From Cocos nucifera (taxonomy: Eukaryota; Streptophyta; Magnoliopsida; Arecales; Arecaceae), in contig QRFJ01004183.1 in assembly GCA_006176705.1 (NCBI GenBank), forward strand, positions 1-64,000: 64,000 nt of DNA, in the 5' to 3' direction. The notes beneath the pieces are model-generated. The model was not told the origin of the DNA. It did not search any database and was given only the letters and a program-made list of their open reading frames with translations. Within the stretch, counting starts at the first letter, position 1; each line of letters begins with the position of its first letter. Of the stretch, positions 36,901 through 46,800 are shown in pieces. Both the position numbers and the translations under genes were made by a program.

Positions 36901-39900
36901 TTCTTTCATTGATTAATTCTTTATACAATTAACTGAGCTACATAGTCCCTATTTATAATAGTGAGGTATATAGCCTCTATTATAATAACGAGATTTTGCT
37001 CTTGTATAATTCGGATCGAATTCCTCTTCTTATCTTTTAGAAGAACGTCCATCATTGAACAAGTTATGTTGGACTCCTCTTTCTAGATTAAATAGAACTA
37101 GATCTCTAAAAAAAGTATGATGAATATAAAAAATCATGAAAAAATACTAAAATTTTACAGAAGATAGATCTCGACCTCTACATCAATTTTGTCTTCTATT
37201 ACTCTGTCTAGTTCTTCATGGATTGAAAGATAACATAATCGAAGCCTTTCCTGAAAAGGAAAGTTTCGGTTTGATCAGCCCTTTTCGAAGTTCAAATAAT
37301 AGAATTTTGGCCCGATTTAGTCACTTTAGGGGCTATCCCAAAGTTGTAGATATCGAAAAGACATCCAATAAAAAAAAAAGATCATCTCAATTGAGCATCA
37401 TATGACTAAGTTATTGCCTTCTGAAGTTTGACGCATGATTCGGCTTCTTGATGTAGTGGATCTTACTTTGGATTCTATCTTGTTTTACTTGTACTAGCCA
37501 ATGTAATTCACATCGAGTTCTTGTAGTGGTAGAAGTGATCTACATCAACTCTGATGATCCTTATGGATATTCATAGTTGTCAAAGTAGTCCACATTTAGT
37601 CTGATGATATACTTGGATCGGTGCTTCCTTTGTTTAGAGGATTTAGCTCCTACTAAATCATAATTGAAGATGGAAAACGCTTGCTTTCCTGCCTCGTAGT
37701 TGAACTGCTTGGCTTTGCTTGAAGATGATTTCTAGTCTTGATCTTTCTTGCTGGATGATAGATTTTGATCTATAAACGTATGAGACAATTTTCCTAAAGG
37801 AGTTGCTAGTGCTTGTGTTGAAGGCGCCGCCAATCGAGACACGGCCTGCCTGAGTTGGGCATTCTTCTCTAATTGTATGAGATGTACCTTTATCTTATCA
37901 TCCATCAAGATAGAACTAGTAGCCATACCTATCTTTGTCCTTGCCTTTGTCATTCGATGTACTTCAAGCATGAGTAGCCTTTCTCCCGACTGCATGTATT
38001 GCTCGTGCATTTGGACCTCTCATAAATGTAGAGGATCGAAGCACTGATACCAACTTAATCCGATCGGGGAGGAGAAAAATTTTCTTCTACTTGCTCAACT
38101 TCAATCTCTCAAAAGAAGAAAAAAGATGATAGAAGAATTATGAAAGTAGGGCTTAAATTCTTCATTCTTTTATTAATTAATTTTTCATATTATAAACTGA
38201 GATGCATGACCCCTATTTATAATAATGAAGTATATAGCTCCTATTTATGATAGTGAGATCCGTCCTTGTACAATTCGGATTAGATTCTTTTTCTTATCTT
38301 TTAGAATGTCATTGTTGAACAAGTTGGATCAGACTTCTCTTTCTAACTTGAATAGGACTAGATCTCTCAAAAAAAAATGATGAATATAAAAATCACGAAA
38401 AAAATACTAAAATTTTACAGGACAGATTTTGAATTTTACATCAACTTTTTCTTCTATCATTCTACCTAATTCTTTACGGATTGGAAGATAACATGTGGCC
38501 AAAGTCTTTTCCAAAAAGGAAAGATTTGGTTTGACCAACTCGTTTCGAGGTCCAAACGATGGAATTTTGGCCCGATTTAACCCCTTTAAGGGCTGTCCCA
38601 AAGTTGTAGATCTTGAAAAAATATCTAACTTTTTTTTTAAAAAAAGATCATCTCAATCTAGTATCATATGATTAAGTTATTGCCTCTGGAAGTTTGGCAC
38701 GTGATTCTGCTTGTTGATGTGATGGATTTTGCTCATGGATTCTATCTAGTTCTACTTGTAGTAGCTAACATGAATCCACATTGAATCCTCGTAATGGTGA
38801 AAGTGATCCATATCAGGTTTGATGATCCTCATGAATATCTGTAGTGGTCAAAATGGTCCTTATCGAGTTTAATGATCCATCCAAATCAACTACTATTTCA
38901 TCTTTTCTCGGTCCAAAAATCTGATATTTGAAGAGGGATCCTTTATGCTGATATTCACACTAGGTTTGGTGTTTTGGCCAAACCTGATCATATTCTATTG
39001 GAACATAGCAGAAACTAACACAAGGACTGACTGGTTTCAGTCCAGTTGTAATGGTTTCAGCAAGTTTTTTTTTTTTTGTTTAAATCAGTTACAAGTTCTA
39101 TCATTTTTGTTTCATAATTTTGATATTTGATATCATCTCATGGCTGTTTCTCCAGTCAGTTTTAACATTTAGCTCATTCCAAGGCCATTCTTCTATTTCT
39201 AAAAAAAAAGTAAATAGTGTCAGCCTTTGGGTCATTCTTAACATCAACCATATTGTCTTGGATTTTTTAGAAAATTGACAGCATTTGATTGTATGATTCA
39301 AAAAATTAAGATGAAGGCAGCATTTTAAAGATGTAAGAGAAGTTTTGTGGGTCCTTAAAAAATTAAAATAATTTTCTAAGAGAAATAAGTGAAAAATGGT
39401 GATCCCCAAAATTGCAGATTCGCCAGATCTGAGCTTAACATAGGATATATATCTAGGGCTATTATTTTCCTGTACTTCATTTATTTGATGGAAAAGATGG
39501 TTAATCCATCACATTTGTTAATCTTTTCTCACATGTACTATATTATTAGTTATATGTTGGTACTTGATACCTAGTATGAACGTTGCCATTATATCAAGTT
39601 TTCTATTTTCTGTATAATCATGTTCTGCTATTATGAATATTTGCATTACTAGTTGTTTAAGAGCAAGTTTGTTAAACAGATGATCAGAGTTTTTGGCAGA
39701 TTTTCTTATAGATTTTCCATTAGGGCCAGTGTTAAATTTTAGTTACATTTCTATATTTGCGATAAAATAATTCTAGTATGTTTTCTTATTCTCGAGTCCT
39801 ATTTCGATTATGATTATGCATCGGTTTAATGCTCAAATTAAGGTTAGGGTACTATGTTTTATAAATATACATATAATTTTTTATATTAATTAAATTCTTT

Positions 39901-42620
39901 TTGAGAGAATTTCTTTCACCCAGTGAACAATTCATCTTCGTCTCCCCCATTACCTCTCCTTTGTTTTCTATTATTATCCATGCTGGTGCTCGAGCATTGT
40001 CCTTGGCTGATTTGCTTGGCAGAGCTCTAGCAGAGCCTGCCTGAACCATCCCTTGCCACCATATGCTCGCCATTAGTGAGCCACCCACATTATTGCCGGC
40101 CCTGGTTGATGACTAATGTAGATGTTCTGTGATGTTTCTAAGTTCTTGGTATGGATCCAAGGTTGATTTACATGGCTTGCAGTGGTTATTATTTTGTGCT
40201 GGTCAAGGTGTGGTGTTGCAGAAGTGTAGATCTGTTGATCATCTTTTGGTCCTTTGATAGGTTGTGTGATCTCTGTTATTTCATTCGACTTTCCTTCTCC
40301 ACGTACATGTCGCAGGTAACATATTGCATATGTTTATATGTTGTTGAGTGAAAAGGCTGCAACTTGGAGGGCTTCTTAGCAACCACTGTAGCCCTAGGGT
40401 TTGTTGATATGATGCAGTGGCTGCTGATGGTTGCACCATGGCATGGCACCTCAACAATGATGTATAGCCATTGCAACCACATAAGGAGTCCCCGATTCTG
40501 AGTCTCCCACTAGATGTCATTCTATTTCTGATTTGTGGTTGCTAATTCAAGGAGATTTTTTTGAAGCTGTGATTTTCCTTTTTGGGTCTTAGTTGTTTGA
40601 TGCCCTCTGAGATTTATATGGTTAATGACAATCAGAAGGTCAACAAGGGGTGCATGCTTGGCATGGGCCTATGGTCAACCAATCAGGCATTGTATGGTGA
40701 CTCAAGTTTTCGAGCACATACAAGTCATCATATTTCCTGTTGTACCATGCTATTAAAATGGCTATGAGTGTAATACATGGGGGTAAATTTCCATGCTACT
40801 TGAAACCCCCCCCCCACCAAAAAAAAAAAAACATCATGAGGATGTTGTTGTGTGCCGATACATGCATATAGGGAGAGGTACTCAGCCATTTTTCTTACAC
40901 ATTGCATGAGGGCATTCTTGTCCAGGAAAGCAAGAAAAGGCCCTTAACTAGATATAACCATGACCTTTCAACCAAACACCACAGTTTCTGCACATGGCAT
41001 GAATGGTGCATTAAATGAGTACCAAGAAACAGTGAATAACTTTGTTTGCTGGTTGGTTAAAGGCTGAATAACAATTAGAAGTTGTCCAGGTGGTGGTTAA
41101 CTGCTCAGCATCCAAACAGAGCTTAGCTCGAAAACACTTTGCTAACCATATGTTAATTTTGTTGGAAGCATGACATGCAGTTGTAAGTTAAAGCCTTTCT
41201 TTTGGCACTTGTTGCCCCCCCTGAATTGTTAAAAATCTTTGAATTATTCTTAATTTGCCCTTTGCTGAATGATTTTTTTGAACTGCTCCCTGTAACAAGT
41301 CATTTAAAGATTTGTTCAGCAGTAAATTATTCACAGATTCCATGATTTATTCTGGACTGATTAGGGAAATCTTTATGAATTACAAAGTTATCGACTATAT
41401 GAAGTTGTTGTGCTAAAACTCCTTATCCCCTTTGTCAATGGAAAAGCTAGGGTTCAATATCTCAGCAGACTCTCAAGTCCATTTCTTTAGTTACTCATGG
41501 TTTAGATGCCATGGGATTCCCAAGTCAGTTTTACAAAAAGCAACATCTCTGGGGAGGTGCCAGTAATCATCATGCATCATGACTTGCATGACTTACAAAT
41601 GCAGGTATCTCTTGGTGCATTTATTTCTGTTTAAGAAACAGTTCACTCTTGAGCACTCAACTTTCATAAGCAAGCACTAACATATTATGTTTGTATGCCT
41701 CGAACCATGATCAAATTATATGATGGAAGAAGTAGTGAGGTGACAATGTGCCCTTGCGTCATCATGGTTCGGTAATGTCGATATTTGATATATGATTGTA
41801 TGAGAACTGCAATGATTCTTTCCCATATAAACCAGTTAACAGCATATTAGAAAAGCCAAAGCTTTGGCAGTAATTGCAAATGAATCCCTTTTGAAGATTA
41901 TGCACAAAAGGTAAGACTCAAGATAGGGGGCAAAACACAGGCCTCGTTTGAAATCCTTCATTGGCAGGAAATGTTGAGAAGTCTTTTGATTTTCATTATG
42001 CCCTCCAGAGTTCAATGATTTTAAGATCTATTGACTTAGTACCAGGGTATGTATGCTTCAATATTTCTTGTAATTATGGCATTTGTAGGGGATGTGATTG
42101 TTCATGAAGTAGATGTCAGTTGGCTATGTAATTTCAGGTTGTTATGTGATCTGGTATATTCTCCGTGTATGAATTGTTGTAGCATGTTAAAGAGAGCGAG
42201 CACCAGCTATTCTGACCTACATATTATCTTCTTTTTTGCAAGCAAATTCAAGCAAATTTAGATTATGCTTTATTGATATGATTGCCTATCTGTGAATGAC
42301 CATGGATTGCATGTTGTGTTTTAGAATGTCAGGGAGAGACATCAGGGATGTGTGCCAACAAGCTGAAAGACATTGGGCTTCAAAGGTATGACTACGAATT
42401 TTGTGTTCTTTTATTATCACTTCTGCCATTGTGTGCTTACGTATGATTGCATGGTTGCGAGTAGGTAATACGAGGCCAAGCACCAAAAGATGTTGAAGGT
42501 GGAATAAATCTTCCACCTATTGAAGAATATATTAAGTGTGCTGAGCAGCGGCGAGGAGCTTTGTCAGTTATCACAGAAAGAAGTTCCAGGTCCCCATGGA
42601 AGCCCTTGGCACTTGCATGA
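9261..42620 (+). CDS. organellar AAA-type ATPase, 14 exons
   Basis: Predicted 581-residue protein. Exons: 9261-9339, 9458-9621, 9757-9918, 12358-12488, 14477-14597, 14732-15018, 16523-16647, 17783-17826, 19372-19503, 33052-33129, 34534-34616, 34755-34877, 42325-42385, 42465-42620; all phases agree. The order is an Arg/Ser-rich presequence, one membrane helix (residues about 52-70), a central helical region, then a single AAA domain: WNNIAGYDQQKR, Walker A GPPGTGKT (354-361), Walker B IIFLDE (410-415), sensor 1 ATNR (456-459) and SRFD (469-472). This fits a membrane-anchored, probably mitochondrial AAA ATPase that remodels protein substrates. No protease domain follows, so it is not FtsH. I believe it matches a conserved plant P-loop NTPase family of unassigned role. 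Exon 1 and the GC-AG border of intron 7 are inferred. Confidence 0.88.
10763..11058. mobile_element. Tourist-like MITE in intron 3
   Basis: Ends are inverted copies (GGGTCTATTTGGATATTT on the left; GGGCCTATTTGGATATTT on the right read in reverse) and are flanked by TAA on both sides. A 3-bp TAA/TTA duplication and GGGCCT-type ends are typical of PIF/Harbinger-derived Tourist MITEs. At about 290 bp it has no coding capacity. Confidence 0.75.
12071..12347 (+). repeat. 270-bp interspersed repeat, copy B
   Basis: Same sequence as 6574-6842. It ends only about 10 bp before the 3' splice site of AAA exon 4, so it may contain that intron's branch point and pyrimidine tract. No target duplication or inverted termini are apparent. 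Confidence 0.8.
12358..15018 (+). CDS. AAA gene exons 4-6: central region
   Basis: Exon 4 (12358-12488) encodes VIVKFKIPPTCAISHLIVDL. Exon 5 (14477-14597) begins after a TTTCAG acceptor and ends at a GTTAGT donor. Exon 6 (14732-15018) encodes EFIKQGSFSFKELDAMVSAL and ends within the WNNIAG motif that opens the AAA domain. Phases 2, 0 and 2 join cleanly. The central part looks helical and has no named domain I can assign. Confidence 0.85.
12489..14476. other. intron 4 of AAA gene
   Basis: Simple AT-rich intron sequence. The small ORFs at 12746-13254 and 13818-14003 lack domain or codon signals. I see no mobile element with defined ends. Confidence 0.6.
15019..16522. other. intron 6 of AAA gene
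   Basis: Contains poly-T tracts and, at about 16010-16200, a purine-rich stretch with a small tandem duplication (GAGAATGAGGTGACAAGGAG seen twice, with slight changes). No gene is seen. Confidence 0.6.
16523..19503 (+). CDS. AAA gene exons 7-9: Walker A and B
   Basis: Exon 7 (16523-16647) ends in the last Gly codon of GPPG, one base into it. Exon 8 (17783-17826) supplies TGKTSSARVIAKQA. Exon 9 (19372-19503) has the pore-loop region VPLEVIMSKYYGESERLLG and ends exactly after Walker B (IIFLDE). The exon 7 donor reads CAG|GCTAGT, so this intron is GC-AG; no GT fits the phase. Introns 16648-17782 and 17827-19371 hold no recognisable gene. Confidence 0.9.
19601..19742. repeat. 71-bp perfect-like tandem duplication
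   Basis: Two head-to-tail copies (19601-19671 and 19672-19742) starting GACTATTGGTACCTTACCAG, differing at about one base. They lie in intron 9 of the AAA gene, within GGTACC-rich dispersed repeat sequence, just upstream of the large LTR element. Confidence 0.9.
19917..20668 (+). repeat. 5' LTR (752 bp)
   Basis: Begins TGTTGGGGATAAACCCGCTC and ends CACCAACA, sharing blocks with 30755-31953 at both ends. It holds only four to five units of the 45-bp minisatellite (about 20020-20215). The segment from 20400 on, with CCATATAAGGAACC, may contain the element's promoter. Confidence 0.9.
20669..20790 (+). promoter_or_regulatory. primer-binding-like leader
   Basis: Immediately after the 5' LTR lies GGATTGGCGTTAGAGAAAGG. 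The same place in the left element has a recognisable variant. This conservation and position suggest the tRNA primer-binding site; the tRNA cannot be named from sequence alone. Confidence 0.55.
20791..22365 (+). pseudogene. gag (broken)
   Basis: Likely start at ATG 20791 (MPPRKATRRS), followed by a Pro-rich region. The capsid-like part (about 21310-21800) has MMLFHGMPDVILCRAF and LDQSVAMVALKGGLQKNDLL. A basic tail and a KFCLYHRNH-like segment (about 22083) suggest the nucleic-acid-binding region. In-frame stops at about 20932, 21325 and 21798 and frame changes disable it. Several stops look like CAG to TAG changes. Confidence 0.85.
22366..22660 (+). pseudogene. retroviral-type aspartic protease region
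   Basis: The frame at 22088-22636 contains VRCVLVDNGSSADVLYYDAF (about 22458-22520), the active-site block of Tat-type proteases. The usual D-T/S-G triad reads D-N-G here. A stop near 22634 ends the frame, and homologous sequence continues after it (LGRPGLNAPRAVVSTYYL). Confidence 0.8.
23020..24100 (+). pseudogene. reverse transcriptase region
   Basis: Reads LVKKANGKWRMCIDFKKLNK (about 23266), then, after a frame break near 23355, FMDAFSSYNQI, the catalytic YVDDM (about 23590) and a long connection region. Stops at about 23017, 23056, 23170 and 23244 precede the frame break. The 23362-24429 frame is the longest open piece (355 codons). Confidence 0.9.
24100..24880 (+). pseudogene. RNase H plus second plant-type RNase H
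   Basis: The first, degenerate RNase H region ends the frame at 24429 (RSVYYISQ, LLTDQ). A second RNase H follows in the next frame (24426-25322): MYVDGYFNTSGAGVGLIL, IEYEALIAELRIAKE and VCSDSQLVIGQVSG supply the D-E-D residues. Two RNase H domains in tandem are typical of the Tat lineage. Confidence 0.85.
25120..26186 (+). pseudogene. integrase (broken)
   Basis: A zinc-binding region (about 25130-25290: VHEKICGSHLG, then CDRCQR in another frame) is followed by the core with MDILGLF (about 25350), IITDNGRQFAGARFVEF (about 25530) and AHPQANGKAKMTNRILLQG. The tail has FRVGDLVLWRAAIS and ends MYYR with a stop at 26184-26186. Stops at about 25344, 25428, 25484, 25749, 25956 and 26031 disable it. 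Confidence 0.88.
26280..26905. repeat. 115-bp tandem array (copy 2)
   Basis: Five to six units of about 115 bp, each with GTTAGGAACAGGAGGAGAAC, CGTCCTAACGTGAGCAAAG and ACGAGATGAGGGGAGAGG. It starts just after pol and belongs to the same family as 3635-4315. Many units keep an inverted GTTAGGA/TCCTAAC pair. Confidence 0.9.
27270..30133 (-). pseudogene. antisense, four-exon extra ORF of Tat element
   Basis: On the minus strand: exon A 30133-29377, exon B 29271-28835, exon C 28748-28146, exon D 28019 to about 27270. All four inferred exons join in phase with GT-AG borders; ignoring stops the product would be about 850 residues. Exon A has the region with WKEKFFFV and resembles the plant 'putative gypsy type transposon' family. 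B is basic; C and D are long coiled coils (for example LRKELRAEREETTNLRTAL and SLKKKIHRLKKKLRKTDDDL). Stops occur early in exon A, near 29730, after SAPL near 29063 and repeatedly in D. Extra antisense ORFs at this position are known for Tat elements; function is unknown. Confidence 0.75.
30134..30754. other. region between antisense ORF and 3' LTR
   Basis: The upstream side of the antisense ORF, so any promoter for it should lie here. Pyrimidine-rich when read on the minus strand. No ORF or clear motif can be supported. Confidence 0.4.
30755..31953 (+). repeat. 3' LTR (1199 bp)
   Basis: Begins TGTTGGGGATAAACCCACTC and ends ACGCCAACA. It is about 450 bp longer than the 5' LTR because the 45-bp array (about 30850-31495) has around 14 units, against four or five. 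Outside the array the two LTRs align throughout, with scattered, mostly transition, differences. Confidence 0.9.
31954..33051. other. rest of AAA intron 9
   Basis: Contains a GGCCC-rich dispersed repeat (about 32590-32760, with GGGCCCGGTTTGGC) and a GTAT/AG microsatellite (about 32920-32985). No gene is present. Intron 9 ends at TATAG just before 33052. Confidence 0.6.
33052..34877 (+). CDS. AAA gene exons 10-12: sensor and Arg finger
   Basis: Exon 10 (33052-33129) continues straight from Walker B: VDSFAVARDSEMHEATRRIL. Exon 11 (34534-34616) has DGFEQEKQVVVIAATNRKQD, with sensor 1 Asn 458. Exon 12 (34755-34877) has SRFDSMISFGLPD, the arginine-finger region, then QTREEISAQYAKHL. All borders are GT-AG and in phase. 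Introns 33130-34533 and 34617-34754 hold no gene. Confidence 0.92.
35122..35427. mobile_element. Tourist-like MITE in intron 12
   Basis: Ends GGGCCTTTCTGGATGG and, in reverse, GGCCCTGTTTGGACAA, flanked by TTA on each side (35119-35121 and 35428-35430). About 306 bp with no coding capacity; the same type as 10763-11058. Confidence 0.7.
35668..35970. mobile_element. probable second Tourist-like MITE
   Basis: Left end GGGGATGTTTGGATGCCC and reversed right end GGCCCTGTTTGAACGCCC are inverted copies about 300 bp apart. The 3-bp flanks (TAA and TGG) do not match, so borders or duplication are uncertain. Confidence 0.5.
36793..38884 (-). mobile_element. TRIM/LARD-like LTR pair in intron 12
   Basis: Two direct repeats of about 830 bp (36793-37620 and 38059-38884) share many blocks, such as ATTTTGGCCCGATTTA, ACTAAAATTTTACAG and CCCAAAGTTGTAGAT. 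The 440-bp interior carries, on the minus strand right after the right-hand repeat, TTGGTATCAGTGC, close to the usual initiator-Met tRNA primer site. So the right repeat is the 5' LTR. The interior has only a 92-codon frame (38010-37732) with no retroelement domain. Both LTRs are clearly diverged, so it is old. Confidence 0.75.
38885..42324. other. rest of AAA intron 12
   Basis: AT-rich sequence with a C-run/A-run at about 40807-40832 and several small ORFs without domain signals. No further element with clear ends. Confidence 0.5.
42325..42620 (+). CDS. AAA gene exons 13-14: C-terminus
   Basis: Exon 13 (42325-42385) encodes MSGRDIRDVCQQAERHWASK, the helical lid with the SGRDI motif common in AAA proteins. 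Exon 14 (42465-42620) encodes IEEYIKCAEQRRGALSVITE and ends WKPLALA with a TGA stop at 42618-42620. Confidence 0.92.
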
Positions 42621-42838
42621 GGAAATTATTATTTGTGTTGGCCATTGCTGTTTCTTTTCTTATAATTGCTGAAGAAAGATATTAAAATGGTAAGTGAGAA
42701 GCTTTGTCAGCTATGTCAGAAAGAAGTTCCAGGTCCCGATGGAAGCCCTTAGCAGTTGCATTAGGAAGTTATTATTTGTGTTGACCATTATTGTTTTCTT
42801 TTCTTATAATTGGTAAAAAAAGATATTAAAATGTCAAG
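42553..42838 (+). repeat. tandem duplication of last exon and 3' flank
   Basis: Copy 1 (42553-42695) covers the final 68 bp of AAA exon 14 and following sequence. Copy 2 (42696-42838) repeats it with about 10-15% differences. In copy 2 the equivalent of the stop reads TTA, and the frame would run further to TGA. Copy 2 has no convincing acceptor, so it is most likely part of the 3' UTR. Confidence 0.85.
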
Positions 42839-43579
42839 TAACCTGCTAGACCCGTTGGGTGTCAACAAAGAGGGAACTAGAAAGCAAGGGAGTCTTGCTT
42901 GGTAAAACTTGCCGTATTCACTTTTTCTTTGATGCAGTTAACCGTATCTGTTTCAACACCACTTGAGTGGGAATATGGAATGCGGTCATGGTTGTGAAAC
43001 ATGCTTTCACAATATGAGGAAGTGAAATGAGTTTACAGTGATTAAATATTACCATCATGTGGTTGGTTCGGTCAAGTTGCGAACCAAATCATTTAGGTTG
43101 GGTCAGGTTGGGGGCGGGAGTAGATGGACCCTTGAGTTAAGTTTCCTGGCTAGACCCGACCAAACTTGACCTGGCCCAACATAGGCCGACCTATCCTATT
43201 CTTGGTCACATCTGACCTTTTAGGGCGAAAGAGTCCTAAACAACAATTGTCAAATTTCCATTGAAAAACCAATTCAGTTATCAGCAATTTTCGTCCCGGT
43301 GTCTTTGTTTCTGGGTTTTAAATCCAGGCCGTGATGAATATTTATTGTATTTTCAGAAAAAAAAGGCAAAAAATTAAAGCAACTTGATATGATGTAATCC
43401 AACATGCCCATCTTACATGAAATATTGGTTAATATGCTAAATATAACGAGGTTTATAACATGGTGCGGAGTATTCATAGTCTAAACGTGGGCTAAGAAAA
43501 AACCGTCTATAGAAACATATGATCTCAAGCTAATTGATTAATTATAAATATTATACGAAAATTCTCTTCTTTAAGCTGT
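42621..43579. other. convergent intergenic region
   Basis: Holds both 3' UTRs. A GGTC/CCCGACC-rich repeat lies at about 43060-43215. No third gene is seen. Poly(A) signals are AT-rich and cannot be assigned exactly. Confidence 0.6.
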
Positions 43580-43884
43580 TTACTCCATTTCTTTATAATC
43601 TAAGCCCGCTCCATACTTCCACGCTTCCAAATGCCGTTTCCATTCATATTTCTTCATTTGTGGAAGAAATTCCATCCAAGGCCTTCGGCAAGAAAGTGTA
43701 TGTCAGTAAAAAATATGGCAGTTAAGCATTGTATGGGTAAAGAACGCCAAAAGGTGCAGCGGCTAGAAACTTGCCAATACATAATACTTTACCGAATAAC
43801 AGGATCAACATAGCATGAAAGAAATGTGTAGTAACCGAGCATTACAAAATGCACAGACCAGTCAAGAATAACACCAACTCCAAC
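43580..43884 (-). CDS. cyclase-like gene, last two exons
   Basis: The first (43884-43793) encodes LDWSVHFVMLGYYTFLSCYV, a likely membrane-associated helix. The last (43682-43580) encodes FLPQMKKYEWKRHLEAWKYG and ends with TAA at 43582-43580. The short intron (43792-43683) uses a CCGAAG acceptor. The split codon gives Arg. Confidence 0.88.
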
Positions 43885-46800
43885 CTGAAGAAAACATGGA
43901 AGAAAAAGAAAGACATCACCAGCGTAAGTTACAACCAAGCAACCATCTGTCCACATAAGAAAACAGATGCAATCATGGAAACCACATCAAAGAAAGGGAA
44001 GAAGGTTGATGGGCAAATCACCATTCTCTAAACAGATAAAATTCATTGCATATAATTTCCGACAGTAAGCACTTCATAGAGAATGAGTTAATAATTGAAG
44101 TCATATAAAACTCAACTAACCGAAGATGCGTGACCCTCGCTTCCACTGCTGATCTCATTCACCAGCTCCATCTTGTATAACCGTGCAAACTTGCAAGACT
44201 TCAATAATTTTAATTCCACATAAGGTCAACATACTGCTCCTATGCACCAACCTTGATATCCAATGATGATCCACCACCACTCACTCTGTGGACAGGGCTC
44301 ACTAGATGCTCCCACGGTCCTACCATTTTTACCCCTCAACGGCCTACTCGGGTCCCTTTGATGCAAAGGCCATTGGTCAGGATCACCATATGCGTTTGGC
44401 CAATAGCGAATTCAGAGCTTGTGTTGCACTAATCTGAAAGGATTTCAAAACATGTACATTGATATGACCCCACTAATCCTTTGAACAGTGAAGAGGTCCT
44501 TTGAAATGACCTCACATGCAATAAGTCTGTTGCCCTCATTCAGGTCATGTTCTCCAAGTGTAATAACAGTGAACCTTGTTGACTTGCAACCTCGAGATAA
44601 TCTCTGTTTGACCCTCAATGCTAAATGGCCAGCTTAAATTCTTCCTTGAGGACCAGAAGAAGCATATGTCAACACCTATAATCCCCTTTTGTTAAATCCT
44701 TATGAGCACTATCGTTCTATTCCAAAAAATAAAAAAATAAAAATAATAAAAATAAAACTCATGAATGTATGGTGAGCAGACAGTAAACATCACAATCTAT
44801 CAGGTGAACCAACAGACAGGGAGCTCTATTCTTAACATTAATAGTTTTGAAGCACAATGTTACTTTCTTTTTCCCCTAGAAATTATGCATTAGTTAATGA
44901 CTAAATGACCCCAGATCTGACCAGAATCAACAGCAAATTGGAGTGTTTTCCAGAAACTATGGATAATGGTGCAAGTGACATTAGCACTCCTGCTTGCATT
45001 GGGGATGGACATCTTTGGCCAGGTGACAGATTCTTGGTGGTTGGCTCAGTCATCCAAATCAACATAAAAGGACATCATGGGAACCTTTTTGATGGTCTCC
45101 AATGTGAATTTCTCGTTGAACATCATTCATGGAGGTTTCCCCTGTATCAATGACTATAGAAGAGAGAACAGACATGCTCCAAATAGTTGAATGATTAGGT
45201 TCAGTTAAGTGGCTGAACTATCCACTTTGTTTCTCAATTTTTCCTAACACACAGAATGCATCACTTTCAGATGGTAGAACTTTTAAAATGGATAAAATGC
45301 TAAAGAGCAAAGCACTGGTATTATAATATTTGACTGGTTGATGGTTACTGATTGCATTTGCATTGATGCATGTGACATATAACGATCTGTTCATTTATGA
45401 GGAAATTTTGAAATGGATAAAATGCTAAAGAGCTGAGCAGTGGTATTATAACATTTGACCAGTTGATCATTGCTGATTGCATTTGCATTGATGTATGTGA
45501 CATATAAGGATCCATTCATTTATGAGGAAATTTTGAAATGGGTAAAATGCTAAAGAGCTGAGCAGTGGTATTATAATTCATGACCAGTGGAGGGTTACTG
45601 ATTTTATATGCACCGATGTATGTGCCACGTTAGGATCTATTCATGTATGTGGGAGGGGGAAGAGGGTTATAAAGAATGCAATTCATCAGACAAAAAAAAT
45701 GCTAACCCTGAACCAGCTCTACAGGTCACTGACAGGAACATTGGTGATGCTCAGAAGTTTGGAGTTGGTATATGAATGTTCAAAGAGAAACAGCAGGAAA
45801 GAACATCTTTTGGCTTCCTTATAATTCCAATTAAGGGATCAGCACGCTGCCTACATGATAAAGTAGGCAGGCATGATTCATCTAGCAAAAGCACCACCCC
45901 ATCAGTGAGAACTGAATTTATTTCCTGCTGTAACTCTAGCATCTGTGATCATGTGATCATGTCAGGTAGCATATGCAAATAATCACATCTTTATATATAT
46001 ATATACATATAAAGATGTGAAGTTTAATTTTAAAAAAAGTTTTAGTTGCTAAAAGATAATAAAATACTCAATAACAAAAGAAGAGAAAATTCAAGAAAAG
46101 ATAATATTATTTTTTTAAAAAAATGAAAAGTGTTCACCTGTTTGAATATTGAAGGCAACATTTGTGGTTGGTTTAGCATCACTGAACCCAAGGTCTTCAC
46201 AAGTGGCTCAAACTGTATCACATCCTATTATGACACAGCATATAAATGCATTCTTCAAAAAAGAACTAATTTAAAATACAAGTGACTGGTGCTATAAATG
46301 ATGGTATCATTCAAATCTGAAGCAGTGAACTGACATGATAACCTTTTTTAATACTTCCATAGAAGTAAGAGAACCTCAAAAGTTTCTAGTGAACAATGGA
46401 TCAACCAAGTCTAAGATTACGATACCAACCTGGAGAAATGGCCGAAGAACTGAAGCCCCAAGCCTCTGGTGAAATATAATTAAGATACCAATAGAGAATT
46501 TTTAATCTCAAAGTCACAAGCAGAAATAATGTCATAAGGAATCATGCATGGAAACATTACCTTACCTGCATAGCTTGGAAGTTTACATAAAGAAGCTCAT
46601 TAATAAAAGTTGATGATACGTGAGTATGTGACTTGGCCGACATTGCTCTTTGAAACAACCACGATGCACTTAAATTTGGCTGCAAATCAAATTCTTTACC
46701 TTAGGTCTATACGTCAGAACTTACGTAAACAGACTGAGCCAGAATACGAACCATATAAGGGTTGAGCAAGCCCAAACAATAAGCATCAAGAAAATTTCCC

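Noticed and set aside
37732..38010. 92-codon minus-strand ORF as a retroelement protein
   Set aside because: Lies in the interior of the TRIM-like element but matches no retroelement domain I recognise; kept only as part of that element.
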